A DNA stretch of 40,455 bases from Halorubrum distributum JCM 10118. GTDB lineage: Archaea; Halobacteriota; Halobacteria; Halobacteriales; Haloferacaceae. The notes beneath the pieces were generated by a model. That model was not told where the DNA came from. It saw only the letters and a program-made list of their open reading frames with translations, and ran no database searches. The stretch's first letter is position 1. Each line of letters starts with the position of its first letter. The stretch spans positions 1 to 40,455 of the forward strand of contig NZ_AOJN01000052.1 of the NCBI RefSeq assembly GCF_000337335.1. The letters run 5' to 3'. The position numbers and the translations under genes are program-made. Below, piece by piece: positions 16,142-23,877 of the stretch.

Positions 16142-16171
16142 ATACACTAATGTACGTATCTGTTCATAAGA
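16142..16171 (-). promoter_or_regulatory. trpCBA promoter with TACA-N4-TGTA dyad
   Basis: On the minus strand the TATA-like CTTATGAAC (about 16162-16170) is followed by a dyad TACACTAATGTA (16143-16154 in plus coordinates), which lies at the predicted transcription start of trpC. A dyad between TATA box and start codon would fit a repressor site; archaeal TrpY binds TGTACA-like boxes, but that regulator is known from methanogens and its relevance here is inference. Confidence 0.4.
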
Positions 16172-16236
16172 CTTGCGGGGACCGGACCGACCCACTCGGC
16201 TCCCGGCCGGCGGCGCGAACCGGTCCTGCGGGAGAC

Positions 16237-16244
16237 ATTTTAAG
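16237..16244 (+). promoter_or_regulatory. TATA box of alkyltransferase-like gene
   Basis: ATTTTAAG is centred about 28 bases before the ATG at 16269 and 19 before the ATG at 16260. The spacing favours a leaderless transcript starting at 16269. Confidence 0.5.
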
Positions 16245-16268
16245 TGAGCAACCCTACCAATGAAGGGT

Positions 16269-16733
16269 ATGAGTGTATCGGGCACGTCCGGCGTTTTCGC
16301 CCGCGAGTTCGACGCCATCGACCGGACAGTCCAGGTCGGTTTCGCGGGGGGCCGCGTCATCTCGGTGTCGTTCCCCGCCGAACCGCCGGGAGACGCAGAC
16401 GGCGACCACGACCTGTTGGACCGGATCGACGCGTACCTCGGCGGCGAGCGCGACGAGTTCGCCGAGGTGGCGCTCGGCCTCACCGTGCCGACGGATCAGC
16501 GGGAGGTGTTGGAGGCGCTCCGGAGCGTCCCGTACGGCGAGGAGGTCTCAGTGAGCCGGCTCGCACGGCTCTGCGGATTTGATCCCGACGACCCTGACGA
16601 CTTGGAGACCGTGACCGGCGCGCTCAATGACAACCCGATCCCGGTCCTGCTTCCGGACCACCGGGTGAGCGGCGGGCCGTACGCGACCCCGGGCGACGTC
16701 CGGGGCGAGTTCCGCCGCGTGGAGGGAATGTAG
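16269..16733 (+). CDS. Alkyltransferase-like (MGMT-fold) protein, Cys replaced by Asp
   Basis: The 154-residue protein has the MGMT/Ogt domain order: an N-terminal small domain, then the winged-helix block QREVLEALRSVPYGEEVSVSRLARLCG and the ALNDNPIPVLLPDHRV block. True O6-alkylguanine methyltransferases have PCHRV with an alkyl-accepting Cys; here it is PDHRV (Asp130). The usual Arg finger (ARAVGGAM) aligns with LETVTGAL, so it is missing too. Alkyl transfer by the known mechanism is therefore unlikely. Alkyltransferase-like proteins with Trp or Ala at this site bind damaged DNA and recruit nucleotide excision repair, which is the best guess. An upstream in-frame ATG at 16260 would add three residues. 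The gene converges with cmk. Confidence 0.75.
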   Translation: MSVSGTSGVFAREFDAIDRTVQVGFAGGRVISVSFPAEPPGDADGDHDLLDRIDAYLGGERDEFAEVALGLTVPTDQREVLEALRSVPYGEEVSVSRLARLCGFDPDDPDDLETVTGALNDNPIPVLLPDHRVSGGPYATPGDVRGEFRRVEGM

Positions 16734-16756
16734 TCCGTTCGGGCCGGATTAACCGC

Positions 16757-17371
16757 TCAGATATCGAAGTCGGGCGTGTCGAACGCGCCCTCGTCGGCGT
16801 CGACGTCGTAGCGCTCGATCCCGGTGAGCGCCAGATCGAGCGTCGCCGCGGCGTCCCACCGGCCCGTGTTGATGACGAGGTCGTAGATGGACCGGTCCGA
16901 CAGGTCGACGCCGTAGTAGGACTTGTAGCGCTGCTCCTCGATGACCTCGCGCACCTGCATCTCGGAGGTCATCTCCTCGCGCTCGGCCGTGCGGTCGGCG
17001 CGGACCTCGTCCGGGGCGTCGAGCCAGATCCGGATGTCGGCGCGGTTGCCGGCGATCCAGCCCGCGAGCCGCGACTCCAGCACGAACGCCTTGTTCACGG
17101 CGCCCCACTTCTCGGCGATGCGGCGGAGCCGCTGGTCGAGCGCCCGGTCTATCTCTTCGGATTCGCCGGTCTCCGCGATCAGCTGTGAGAGGCTCATGTC
17201 CCGCTCGGCCGCGATCTCGCGGAACAGCTCGCCGCCGGAGACGTAGCCGCAGTCGAGCGCCTCGGCGATCCCCTCGACGAGCGTCGTGGCCCCGCAGCCC
17301 GGCGGGCCGGAGACGGTGATGAACAGGTTCCGGTCGATCCGTCGGTCGGGCTCCGGCGAGGTGCCGCTCAT
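16757..17371 (-). CDS. cmk: Archaeal-type cytidylate kinase
   Basis: This 204-residue P-loop nucleotide kinase phosphorylates CMP/dCMP with ATP. The P-loop reads GPPGCGATT (22-30), with Ala where most kinases have Lys; archaeal CMP kinases typically have GSGTTT here, so loss of the Lys is a family trait and not inactivation. CGYVSGGELFREIA matches the substrate-binding start, followed by RIWLDAPDEVRADR, ERYKSYYGVDLSDRS-like text (residues about 150-165) and YDLVINTGRWD near the C terminus. The frame is open to 17725, but the ATG at 17371 (MSGTSPEPDRRIDRNLFITVS) fits the family. The gene is divergent from the helicase gene. Confidence 0.85.
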   Translation of the reverse strand: MSGTSPEPDRRIDRNLFITVSGPPGCGATTLVEGIAEALDCGYVSGGELFREIAAERDMSLSQLIAETGESEEIDRALDQRLRRIAEKWGAVNKAFVLESRLAGWIAGNRADIRIWLDAPDEVRADRTAEREEMTSEMQVREVIEEQRYKSYYGVDLSDRSIYDLVINTGRWDAAATLDLALTGIERYDVDADEGAFDTPDFDI

Positions 17372-17404
17372 GCGTGTTGCGCCACGGAAGGCCGTCAGAT
17401 AAAC

Positions 17405-17459
17405 GGGTCGGTTGCGCGAATTTCCGCGGAACCGACGGAGATGGGGTCGGTTGCGCGAA
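17405..17459 (+). repeat. 16-bp direct repeat upstream of helicase gene
   Basis: GGGTCGGTTGCGCGAA occurs at 17405-17420 and again at 17444-17459, 39 bases apart. It lies between the divergent cmk and helicase starts. A multiple of three separates the copies, so the helicase frame stays open through both, which makes the helicase start ambiguous. It could be a small duplication or a paired regulator site. Confidence 0.7.
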
Positions 17460-17513
17460 CGCCTCACGAGGATCGACGCAACGGATTTCCCTTCCCGAGC
17501 CCTCGTGAACGTC

Positions 17514-20474
17514 GTGAGCGAGACCACGGACCGCGGCGACGAGGCCGCCGCGCGGGCGCTCCTCAGAGACGCGGTCGAGCGCGGCGCGATCGCGGACCCC
17601 GAGTTCGACCCGGAGACGGTCCCGATCGCCGACGCCGACGTCCTCGCCCGGCTCTCGCCGCCGGTCCGTCGCTGGTGGGTCGAGCGGTTCGGCGGGTACG
17701 TCGGCGAGAACGGCGGCTTCTTCACGCCGCCGCAGCGCGAGGCGATCCCCCACGTCGACGACGGCGAGAACTGCCTCGTCGCCGCGCCGACGGGCAGCGG
17801 GAAGACGCTCGCCTCCTTCCTCGCGGTCCTCGACGACCTCTTCGCCCGCGACCGCGCCGGCGACCTGGAGAACTCCGTCTACTGCCTGTACGTCTCGCCG
17901 CTGAAGTCGCTCGCGAACGACATCGAGCGCAACCTAGAGGCGCCCTTGGCCGGGATCGGCGAGGCGGTCGCCGCGGCGGAGGGAGGCGACGGCGACTCGA
18001 CGAGCGACGCCGACGCGGCCGGCGAGTCCGACAACGACGAAGACCCCTACGACCCCGGCGTCAGGCAGGCGATCCGCCACGGCGACACCTCGAAGGCGGA
18101 CCGGCAGGCGATGCTCTCGGAGACGCCGCACGTGCTCAACACCACGCCGGAGACGCTGGCGATCCTGCTCAACTCGCCGAAGTTCAAGGAGAAACTGCGC
18201 ACCGTCGAGTACGTGATCGTCGACGAGATCCACTCGCTTGCGGCGAACAAGCGCGGCACCCACCTCTCGGTGTCGCTGGAGCGGCTGACCGAGCTGGCGC
18301 GGAACGGTGAGCGGGAAGCAGAGACCGAGATCACCCGGATCGGCTGCTCGGCCACGGTCGAACCGCTCGACGGGATCGCCTCGTTCCTCGTCGGGCGCGA
18401 GCGCGTCGCCGGCGACGTCGGCGCGGTCGACGGGTTCGAGACGCGCCCCTGCGAGGTGGTCGACGCGCGGTTCGCGCGGGAGTTCGACCTCGAACTCCGG
18501 ACGCCCGCCGCCGACCTGATCCACACGCCGCGGTCGGCGGTGACCGACCGCTTCTACGAGTCGCTCCGCGAGCTGATCGAGTCCCACGAGAACACGCTGG
18601 TGTTCACGAACTCCCGGTCGGGCGCCGAGCGCACGCTCCAGGAGCTCCGGCAGCGGTTCGACTACGACGAGTCGGACTCGGGCTGTCACCACGGGAGCCT
18701 CGGCGAGGCCCAGCGGACGCGCGTCGAGGAGGGGCTGAAGTCGGGCGATCTCGACGTGGTGACCACCTCGACGAGCCTGGAGCTCGGCATCGACATGCCC
18801 CACCTCGACCTGGTGGTCCAGGTCGGCTCGCCGAAGTCGGTCGCGGCGCTGCTCCAGCGCGTCGGTCGCGCCGGCCACAGCCCCGGCGAGACCGTCGAGG
18901 GGCGGGTGTTCGCCCTCGACCGCGACGAGCTGATCGAGTGCGCGACGCTGCTCGCCCGCGCAGAGGACGGGTTCGTCGACCGCGTGTTCCCGCCCGAGGG
19001 CGCCTACGACGTCGCCGCCCAGCACGTCTACGGGATGGCCATAAACCGGGTCCGCCCCGACCGCGAGATTCGGGAGGTCCTCCGTCGGGCGCACCCGTAC
19101 CGCGGCTTTGACGACGCGGCCTACGAGCGGCTGTTCAGGTACCTCACCGGCGACTACGACGGGCTGGAGGCGAAGAACGTCTACCCGAAGGTGTGGCGCG
19201 ACGCCAACGACGCGCCGGACGGCGAGCACCATCACCCGGAGTTCCCCGTCGGCGAGCTGCTCGTGGGGAAGCGGGGGCGGCTCGCGCGTGTCATCTACAT
19301 GACGAACGTGGGGACGATCCCCGACTCGTTCACCTGCGACGTGTTCACGCGCGACGACGAGTGGGTCGGCACCCTCGACGAGTCGTACCTCGACACGCTG
19401 GAGTCCGGCGACGTGTTCGCGCTGGGCGGCGAGCGGTTCGCGTTCCGCTACCGCCGCGGCTCGAAGGTGTACGTCGACCGCACGAGCGAGCGCCCGACGG
19501 TCCCCTCGTGGTTCGCCGAACGCCTCCCGCTGTCCGCGGACCTCGCCCGCGAGGTGTTGGCGTTCCAGGCCGAACTCCTCGACCGGCTGACCGGCGACGG
19601 TCCGAGCGCCGGTCCCGCCGCGGTCCGCGCGTGGCTCCGCGAGTTCCCCCTCGACGGGAACGCGGTCCGCGCGCTCGCCCGCATGTACGACGAGCAGGTC
19701 AGGTACGCGGACCCGGGCTCGGTCTCGACGCCCGACCGCATCGTCGTCGAGGAGGAGCTCGACCGTAACGAGTACAAGCGTCGCTTCTACGTCCATTCGA
19801 TCTACGGCCGCCGGTTCAACGACGGACTCTCGCGGCTCGTCGCGGCCGCGGTCGCGAACCGCACCGACGCCAACGTGGCGGTCGCGGTCGCGGACCGCGG
19901 GTTCTCGCTCGCGCTCCCGTTGAACCGCAAGGTCGACGTGGCACAGATCCTCGCCGGCCTCAACCCGGAGACCGTCCGCGAGGACCTCCGCGAGGCCGTT
20001 CAGGGGACGGACCTCCTCCAGCGCTACTTCCGGATCAACGCCGGGCGCGCGCTCCTCATCCTCAAGCGCTACAAGGGGTACGAGAAGTCGGCCGCCGAGC
20101 AGCAGGTGTCCGCCGAGATGCTGCTGTCGTTCGCGGCCGATCTGGAGGAGTTCGCTGTGCTGGAGGAGACGTACCGCGAGCTGCTGGAGGACCGGCTGGA
20201 CGTCGACGGGATCCGCGAGGCGGTCGGGCGGATCGCGACGGGCGACCTGGCGGTGGAACACCGCGTCGTCGACTCCCCGAGTCCGCTCGCGTTCGGACTC
20301 GCGACGCTCGTCGACTCCGACACCGTCATCGCCGACGACGAGTCGGCCGTCCTCCGGGAGTTCCACGCCCGCGTGATGGAGGAGATCGGCGAGGCGCCTC
20401 GGGGCGCCGGGAGCGACGAGGCCGGTGACTGCGGCGTCGGTGACCGCGATGCCGAACCGCCCGCGGACCGCTGA
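17514..20474 (+). CDS. lhr: Lhr-family ATP-dependent helicase
   Basis: This superfamily 2 helicase of about 986 residues is of the Lhr (large helicase-related) type, involved in DNA repair or recombination. It has FFTPPQREAIP (Q-like motif), Walker A APTGSGKTLAS, an Asp/Ser/Glu-rich insertion of about 25 residues after motif Ia, Walker B VDEIH, motif III GCSATVEP, motif IV region LVFTNSRSGAERT, motif V TTSTSLELGIDM and motif VI RVGRAGHSPGE. A winged-helix and Lhr-specific C-terminal region of about 550 residues follows, ending in an acidic tail. The open frame begins at TTG 17412. I prefer GTG 17514, giving MSETTDRGDEAAARALL, because the upstream part is Arg-rich and includes the 16-bp repeat; GTG 17505 is also possible. 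Confidence 0.88.
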   Translation: MSETTDRGDEAAARALLRDAVERGAIADPEFDPETVPIADADVLARLSPPVRRWWVERFGGYVGENGGFFTPPQREAIPHVDDGENCLVAAPTGSGKTLASFLAVLDDLFARDRAGDLENSVYCLYVSPLKSLANDIERNLEAPLAGIGEAVAAAEGGDGDSTSDADAAGESDNDEDPYDPGVRQAIRHGDTSKADRQAMLSETPHVLNTTPETLAILLNSPKFKEKLRTVEYVIVDEIHSLAANKRGTHLSVSLERLTELARNGEREAETEITRIGCSATVEPLDGIASFLVGRERVAGDVGAVDGFETRPCEVVDARFAREFDLELRTPAADLIHTPRSAVTDRFYESLRELIESHENTLVFTNSRSGAERTLQELRQRFDYDESDSGCHHGSLGEAQRTRVEEGLKSGDLDVVTTSTSLELGIDMPHLDLVVQVGSPKSVAALLQRVGRAGHSPGETVEGRVFALDRDELIECATLLARAEDGFVDRVFPPEGAYDVAAQHVYGMAINRVRPDREIREVLRRAHPYRGFDDAAYERLFRYLTGDYDGLEAKNVYPKVWRDANDAPDGEHHHPEFPVGELLVGKRGRLARVIYMTNVGTIPDSFTCDVFTRDDEWVGTLDESYLDTLESGDVFALGGERFAFRYRRGSKVYVDRTSERPTVPSWFAERLPLSADLAREVLAFQAELLDRLTGDGPSAGPAAVRAWLREFPLDGNAVRALARMYDEQVRYADPGSVSTPDRIVVEEELDRNEYKRRFYVHSIYGRRFNDGLSRLVAAAVANRTDANVAVAVADRGFSLALPLNRKVDVAQILAGLNPETVREDLREAVQGTDLLQRYFRINAGRALLILKRYKGYEKSAAEQQVSAEMLLSFAADLEEFAVLEETYRELLEDRLDVDGIREAVGRIATGDLAVEHRVVDSPSPLAFGLATLVDSDTVIADDESAVLREFHARVMEEIGEAPRGAGSDEAGDCGVGDRDAEPPADR

Positions 20475-20492
20475 TCGGACTGAGACGGCGGA

Positions 20493-20681
20493 TCACGGCC
20501 GGAGCGGCTCGGTCGGGAGCGGGTCGGGAAGCCCGTCCAAGATCAGCGTCGTGTAGTGGAGGAAGACGACCAGCGCCGCGAGCGACAGCAACAGGAGGAA
20601 AAGCAGGATCAGGCGCTCGTCGCTGCGGACGACCGCGGCGGTGTCCGCGAGGAACTCCGTCCGCGGGCGACGCTCGGGCAT
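20493..20681 (-). CDS. Small single-span membrane protein
   Basis: The 62-residue product has one strong membrane helix, LILLFLLLLSLAALVVFLH (about 24-42), preceded by an Arg/Asp-rich cytoplasmic start and followed by a Pro-rich tail ending LPTEPLRP. The start ATG 20681 has CTTTTAAGC about 28 bases before it (20705-20713), a good leaderless promoter, which supports a real gene. No family is recognised. It converges with the helicase gene, 18 bases from its stop. Confidence 0.6.
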   Translation of the reverse strand: MPERRPRTEFLADTAAVVRSDERLILLFLLLLSLAALVVFLHYTTLILDGLPDPLPTEPLRP

Positions 20682-20704
20682 CGTCGACTGTTGCGCCCGC
20701 GTTC

Positions 20705-20713
20705 GCTTAAAAG
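20705..20713 (-). promoter_or_regulatory. TATA box of small membrane protein gene
   Basis: The minus-strand CTTTTAAGC is centred 28 bases before the ATG at 20681. It is the main reason to accept the 62-residue ORF as a gene. Confidence 0.5.
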
Positions 20714-20764
20714 TAGCCGGTGGGGCGGCGGAGCGGTCGATTCGGCCAACTCGCTCGCGGCCGC

Positions 20765-21745
20765 TCAGTCGTCCGAGGGCGACACGGGGGACCGGCCGAG
20801 CGGCTCGCCGTCGACGGGCTCGTCGGGGTTCGCGTCGACGGCAGCGTCGCTCAGCCCGAACTGGGCGTCGACGTCGGCGTCCTCGCGCACGTGGACGGTG
20901 CCGCGGTGGACCGCGATGGCGTCCGCGAGGTGAAGCCGCACGGCGTCGAGCAGCACCTCGGCTTCGAGGGGCTGGCCGCGGCGCTTGATCTCGTCGACGT
21001 CGGCGCCCGGCGGCACGTCGAACGCGCGCTGGGCGATGACCGGGCCCTGGTCGAGGTCGGTCGTGACGTAGTGAGCGGTGACGCCCGCGATGCGGACGCC
21101 GGCGTCCTTCGCCTGCCGGTACGCCTCGGCGCCGGGGAACGCCGGCAGCAGCGAGGGGTGGACGTTGATGATCCGGCCCTCGTACCGGAAGACGACCTCC
21201 GGAGAGAGGATGCGCATGTAGCGGGCCAAGGCGATGAGGTCCACGTCGTACTCGGCCAGGAGGTCGAGCAGGCGTCCCTCGTCGGTGTTGCCGTTGCCGT
21301 CGCCCACGTCGTAGAACGGCTTGTCGTAGCGCTCCGCGAGCGACCGGAGGTCGCCGCGGTTGCCGATGACGACGGGGATCTCCGCCTCGGCGTCGTCGTC
21401 GGCCAGCTCGCCGCTGGCCTCGGCCTCCAGGAGCGCCTCGGGCGCGTGCGTCTCCTTCGTGACGAGCAGCGCGACGCGGCGCGCGTCGCGGTCGCTCGGG
21501 AAGCGGACCTGGATGTCGACGTCGAGCTCGCGGCCGAGCTCGGCGAGCGCGCGGCGGAGCTCGCCGCGGGAGGTCTCCATCTCCGACGCGTCGACGCGGG
21601 TCGTCATCCGGAAGACGCCCTCGCGGACCGCCTGATCGAGGTCCTCGATGTTGATTCCCCGCTCGAACAGCAGGGAGGTGACCCGCGCGATGAGTCCGGT
21701 CTTGTCTCCTCCGACGACCGTGATCTCGGTCAGTTCGCGGGTCAT
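20765..21745 (-). CDS. purU: Formyltetrahydrofolate deformylase
   Basis: The 326-residue enzyme hydrolyses 10-formyl-THF to formate and THF, balancing the folate one-carbon pool. An ACT domain occupies about 5-82 (ITVVGGDKTGLIARVTSLL). The formyltransferase domain (about 88-290) has the catalytic triad: Asn194 and His196 in INVHPSLLPAFPG and Asp232 in the TTDLDQGPVI segment. The C-terminal tail of about 35 residues is acidic. Unlike most genes here it has a perfect Shine-Dalgarno, GGAGGTGATC, six bases before the ATG and a predicted leader of about 105 bases. The formate made could be recycled by fhs (29737-31497). Confidence 0.93.
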   Translation of the reverse strand: MTRELTEITVVGGDKTGLIARVTSLLFERGINIEDLDQAVREGVFRMTTRVDASEMETSRGELRRALAELGRELDVDIQVRFPSDRDARRVALLVTKETHAPEALLEAEASGELADDDAEAEIPVVIGNRGDLRSLAERYDKPFYDVGDGNGNTDEGRLLDLLAEYDVDLIALARYMRILSPEVVFRYEGRIINVHPSLLPAFPGAEAYRQAKDAGVRIAGVTAHYVTTDLDQGPVIAQRAFDVPPGADVDEIKRRGQPLEAEVLLDAVRLHLADAIAVHRGTVHVREDADVDAQFGLSDAAVDANPDEPVDGEPLGRSPVSPSDD

Positions 21746-21851
21746 GCGACGATCACCTCCGCGGGTTCAAGCGGCTGCATACACCGCCTCCAACAGGCGG
21801 AGGGCTTTGCCCCTTTCGTTCCGCGCGGTCCCTGCCTCCCGCACGAACGAC
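21746..21851 (-). promoter_or_regulatory. Structured 5' leader of purU with strong SD
   Basis: GTTTATAGG on the minus strand (21873-21881) would start transcription near 21851, about 105 bases before the purU ATG. The leader holds two adjacent hairpins: GGGC-TTT-GCCC (21802-21812) and CCGCCT-CCAAC-AGGCGG (21784-21800). It ends with GGAGGTGATC (21751-21760), an exact complement of the archaeal 16S rRNA 3' end. Alternative pairing of CCTCC segments with the SD is conceivable. No known riboswitch class is recognised. The promoter position is inferred. Confidence 0.45.
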
Positions 21852-21892
21852 CGATCTGTATCCACGAACGTGCCTATAAACGGCGTTCCAAA

Positions 21893-21903
21893 ACGGTTTT
21901 TAC
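21893..21903 (+). promoter_or_regulatory. TATA box of purS-purQ
   Basis: GGTTTTTACAC is centred about 27 bases before the purS ATG at 21926, consistent with a leaderless transcript. It lies in the divergent region shared with purU. Confidence 0.5.
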
Positions 21904-21925
21904 ACACGACTCCGCACCAACGGGT

Positions 21926-22177
21926 ATGACCGCGTACACGGCGACGGTGACGGTCCGGCTGAAGCGGGGCGTCCTCGACCCGGAGGCCGAGACGACCCAG
22001 CAGGCCCTCGAACGGCTCGGGTTCGAGCTGTCCGACCTCCGCTCGGCGGACCGGTTCGAGGTGGACCTCGACGCCGCCGACGCCGACGAGGCCGCCGACC
22101 GCGCCGACGAGATGGCCGAGCGGCTGCTCGCGAACCCCACGATCCACGACTACGACGTCGCGGTCGCGGAGCGATGA
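21926..22177 (+). CDS. purS: Phosphoribosylformylglycinamidine synthase subunit PurS
   Basis: The 83-residue structural subunit bridges PurQ and PurL in the three-part FGAM synthase, step four of purine synthesis. The typical PurS text is present: YTATVTVRLKRGVLDPEAET at residues 4-23, then ALERLGF and a C-terminal strand with ANPTIHDYDVAV. The length is exact for the family. It begins the purS-purQ pair, with a TATA-like run 27 bases before the ATG. The 46-base gap to purQ carries the purQ Shine-Dalgarno. purL is not in this window. Confidence 0.95.
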   Translation: MTAYTATVTVRLKRGVLDPEAETTQQALERLGFELSDLRSADRFEVDLDAADADEAADRADEMAERLLANPTIHDYDVAVAER

Positions 22178-22210
22178 CGGTCGCCGATTCGGCCGTTGCG
22201 GCCGCCCGCG

Positions 22211-22217
22211 GGAGGTG
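22211..22217 (+). promoter_or_regulatory. Shine-Dalgarno deciding the purQ start
   Basis: GGAGGTG lies seven bases before the GTG at 22224. It supports that GTG, rather than the in-frame GTG at 22215, as the purQ start. Confidence 0.7.
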
Positions 22218-22223
22218 GGCGGC

Positions 22224-22901
22224 GTGACGGTCGCCGTCGTCCAGTTCGGCGGCTCGAACTGCGACCGCGACGCCGTCCGCGCCCTCGACCACCTCGGCGT
22301 CGACGCCGAGCGCGTCTGGCACGAGGACGGCCTCCCGACCGACCCCGACGGGATCGTTCTCCCGGGGGGGTTCTCCTACGGCGACTACCTCCGCGCCGGC
22401 GCGATGGCCGCCCGAGCGCCCATCATGGAGGAGGTGCGGGACGCGGCCGACGACGGCGTCCCCGTGATCGGCATCTGTAACGGCGCGCAGATCGGTTCGG
22501 AGTCCGGGCTCACCCCCGGCGCGTTCACCACGAACGCCTCGGCGCGCTTCCAGTGCGAGCCGGTCCGCCTGCGCGTCGAGCGCGCGGACACGCCGTGGAC
22601 CGCCGCCTACGACGAGGGCGACGTGATCGAGGTCCCCATCGCGCACGGCGAGGGGCGCTTCGAGATAAGTGAGGCGGCCCACGCCGACCTCGTCGCCGAC
22701 GACCGCGTCCTGTTCCGTTACTGCGACGCCGACGGGAACGTCACGGACGCCGCCAACCCGAACGGGTCGACCGACAACGTCGCCGGCGTCCTCGGCGAGC
22801 GCGAGACGGTCGCCGTGCTGATGCCCCACCCCGAGCGCGCCACGCTCCCGGACCTCGGGCGCGGCACCGACGGCGCGGGGATCCTGCGGGCGTTCGCCTG
22901 A
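22224..22901 (+). CDS. purQ: FGAM synthase glutaminase subunit PurQ
   Basis: The 225-residue class I glutamine amidotransferase supplies ammonia to PurL. It begins MTVAVVQFGGSNCDRD, the standard PurQ start. Further motifs are VLPGGFSYGDYLRAGAMA, the nucleophile Cys85 in GICNGAQ, VPIAHGEGRF, and His202/Glu204 of the triad in MPHPERA. The start is GTG at 22224, chosen because a Shine-Dalgarno GGAGGTG sits seven bases upstream and because the family begins here. It follows purS by 46 bases on the same transcript. Confidence 0.95.
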   Translation: MTVAVVQFGGSNCDRDAVRALDHLGVDAERVWHEDGLPTDPDGIVLPGGFSYGDYLRAGAMAARAPIMEEVRDAADDGVPVIGICNGAQIGSESGLTPGAFTTNASARFQCEPVRLRVERADTPWTAAYDEGDVIEVPIAHGEGRFEISEAAHADLVADDRVLFRYCDADGNVTDAANPNGSTDNVAGVLGERETVAVLMPHPERATLPDLGRGTDGAGILRAFA

Positions 22902-22955
22902 CCGGGTTCGCGGTTCGCCTGAGTCGGCTCTCGGTTCGCCCGAGGCGGCTCTCGG

Positions 22956-23318
22956 TTACCGCGCTCGCGCGGCCTCTCCGGTCTGTTCCGTCTCCGTCGC
23001 CCTCGTAGCTGTCCCGCCCGTCTCCTCGCGCTCCAGTTCGCGCTCCACGGCTCGCTCGAACTCCGCCTCCGTGAGCTCGCCGGCGGCATACGACTGCTGG
23101 AGGCGCTCGACCGGCGTCTCGTCGAGGTCGCTCGCGTCCGTGCCGTCGTCGCTCTCGCTCGCGAGCAGCTTGACCCCGAGGAGGCCCGCGGTGAGCAGTA
23201 CCGCGACGGTGAGCAGCGCCACGAGGGGAAAGACGAACATCCAGCCGCCCATCCCGCCCGCCATCCCCGAACCGGCCATACCGCCCATCAGCGGCGCGAC
23301 GGCGTCGAGAACGATCAT
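22956..23318 (-). CDS. SHOCT-domain membrane protein
   Basis: The 120-residue product starts with a Met/Gly-rich segment (PLMGGMAGSGMAGGMGGWM), followed by one or two membrane helices (about 28-54) and a C-terminal SHOCT motif, VERLQQSYAAGELTEAEFERA (about 70-90). SHOCT is a short helical domain found at the ends of many membrane or stress proteins, probably for oligomerisation. The start ATG 23318 has TATTTACTT 26 bases before it. Function is unknown. Confidence 0.8.
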   Translation of the reverse strand: MIVLDAVAPLMGGMAGSGMAGGMGGWMFVFPLVALLTVAVLLTAGLLGVKLLASESDDGTDASDLDETPVERLQQSYAAGELTEAEFERAVERELEREETGGTATRATETEQTGEAARAR

Positions 23319-23339
23319 GTGTAGTAGTTACAATTCCGC

Positions 23340-23348
23340 AAGTAAATA
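23340..23348 (-). promoter_or_regulatory. TATA box of SHOCT protein gene
   Basis: The minus-strand TATTTACTT is centred 26 bases before the ATG at 23318, so the transcript is likely leaderless. A TGTA-GTAGT-TACA dyad (23320-23332) lies between box and gene. Confidence 0.5.
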
Positions 23349-23484
23349 CACCACGCCCGTTCGCGGGTCGTGAGACCGCGCTCGGTCGTCGCGAGTCGAC
23401 GGGTCGGTTCGCTCGCCGCCGTTCGGAAACGACGCTCGCGGCGTCCCCGCACGACTTTTGCGCCCGGCCGCCGAATCGGTCGGT

Positions 23485-23877
23485 GTGAACGCGCGACACA
23501 TCGACCACGTCAACCTCCGGATTCCCGCGGACGGCGCCGACGCCGCCCGCGAGTTCTACGGCGAGCGGCTCGGCTTCGGCGTCGAGGATGCGCTGTACGC
23601 GGCCGGCGAGAAGCCCTTCTTCGACGTGCGGCTCTCGGCGACCGCGGTGATCCACCTCTGGCCGACCGACGAGTTCGAGCGGCCGACGAAGACGAACTAC
23701 GACCACGTCGCGGTCGTCGTCGAGGAGTCGCCCGAGGAGATAGAGCGCGAACTGGCAGAGGCCGGCGTCGAGGTCGAGAAGACCCTCGACTCGCCGCTCG
23801 GCGCGACCGGGGAGGCGGGTGCGGTGTACGTCAGGGACCCGTTCGGGTATCGGGTGGAACTGAAGGCGCGGGTGTGA
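23485..23877 (+). CDS. VOC (glyoxalase/dioxygenase-fold) family protein
   Basis: This 130-residue protein has the vicinal-oxygen-chelate fold, two beta-alpha-beta-beta-beta repeats. The first repeat starts RHIDHVNLRIP and includes AREFYGERLGFGVED; the second has YDHVAVVVE and ends FGYRVELKARV. Putative metal ligands are the His in HIDHVNLRI, a His/Glu around IHLWPTDEFE, the His in DHVAV and the Glu in VELK. Substrate is unknown; glyoxalase, lactoylglutathione lyase-like or fosfomycin-type roles cannot be told apart. The frame is open to 23458, but GTG 23485 fits the family start and has ACTTTTGCG about 30 bases upstream. Confidence 0.8.
   Translation: MNARHIDHVNLRIPADGADAAREFYGERLGFGVEDALYAAGEKPFFDVRLSATAVIHLWPTDEFERPTKTNYDHVAVVVEESPEEIERELAEAGVEVEKTLDSPLGATGEAGAVYVRDPFGYRVELKARV

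Noticed and set aside
16757-17371. Loss of the P-loop Lys in cytidylate kinase as a sign of inactivation
   Set aside because: Archaeal CMP kinases generally have Thr or a small residue there (GSGTTT type), so it is a family feature.
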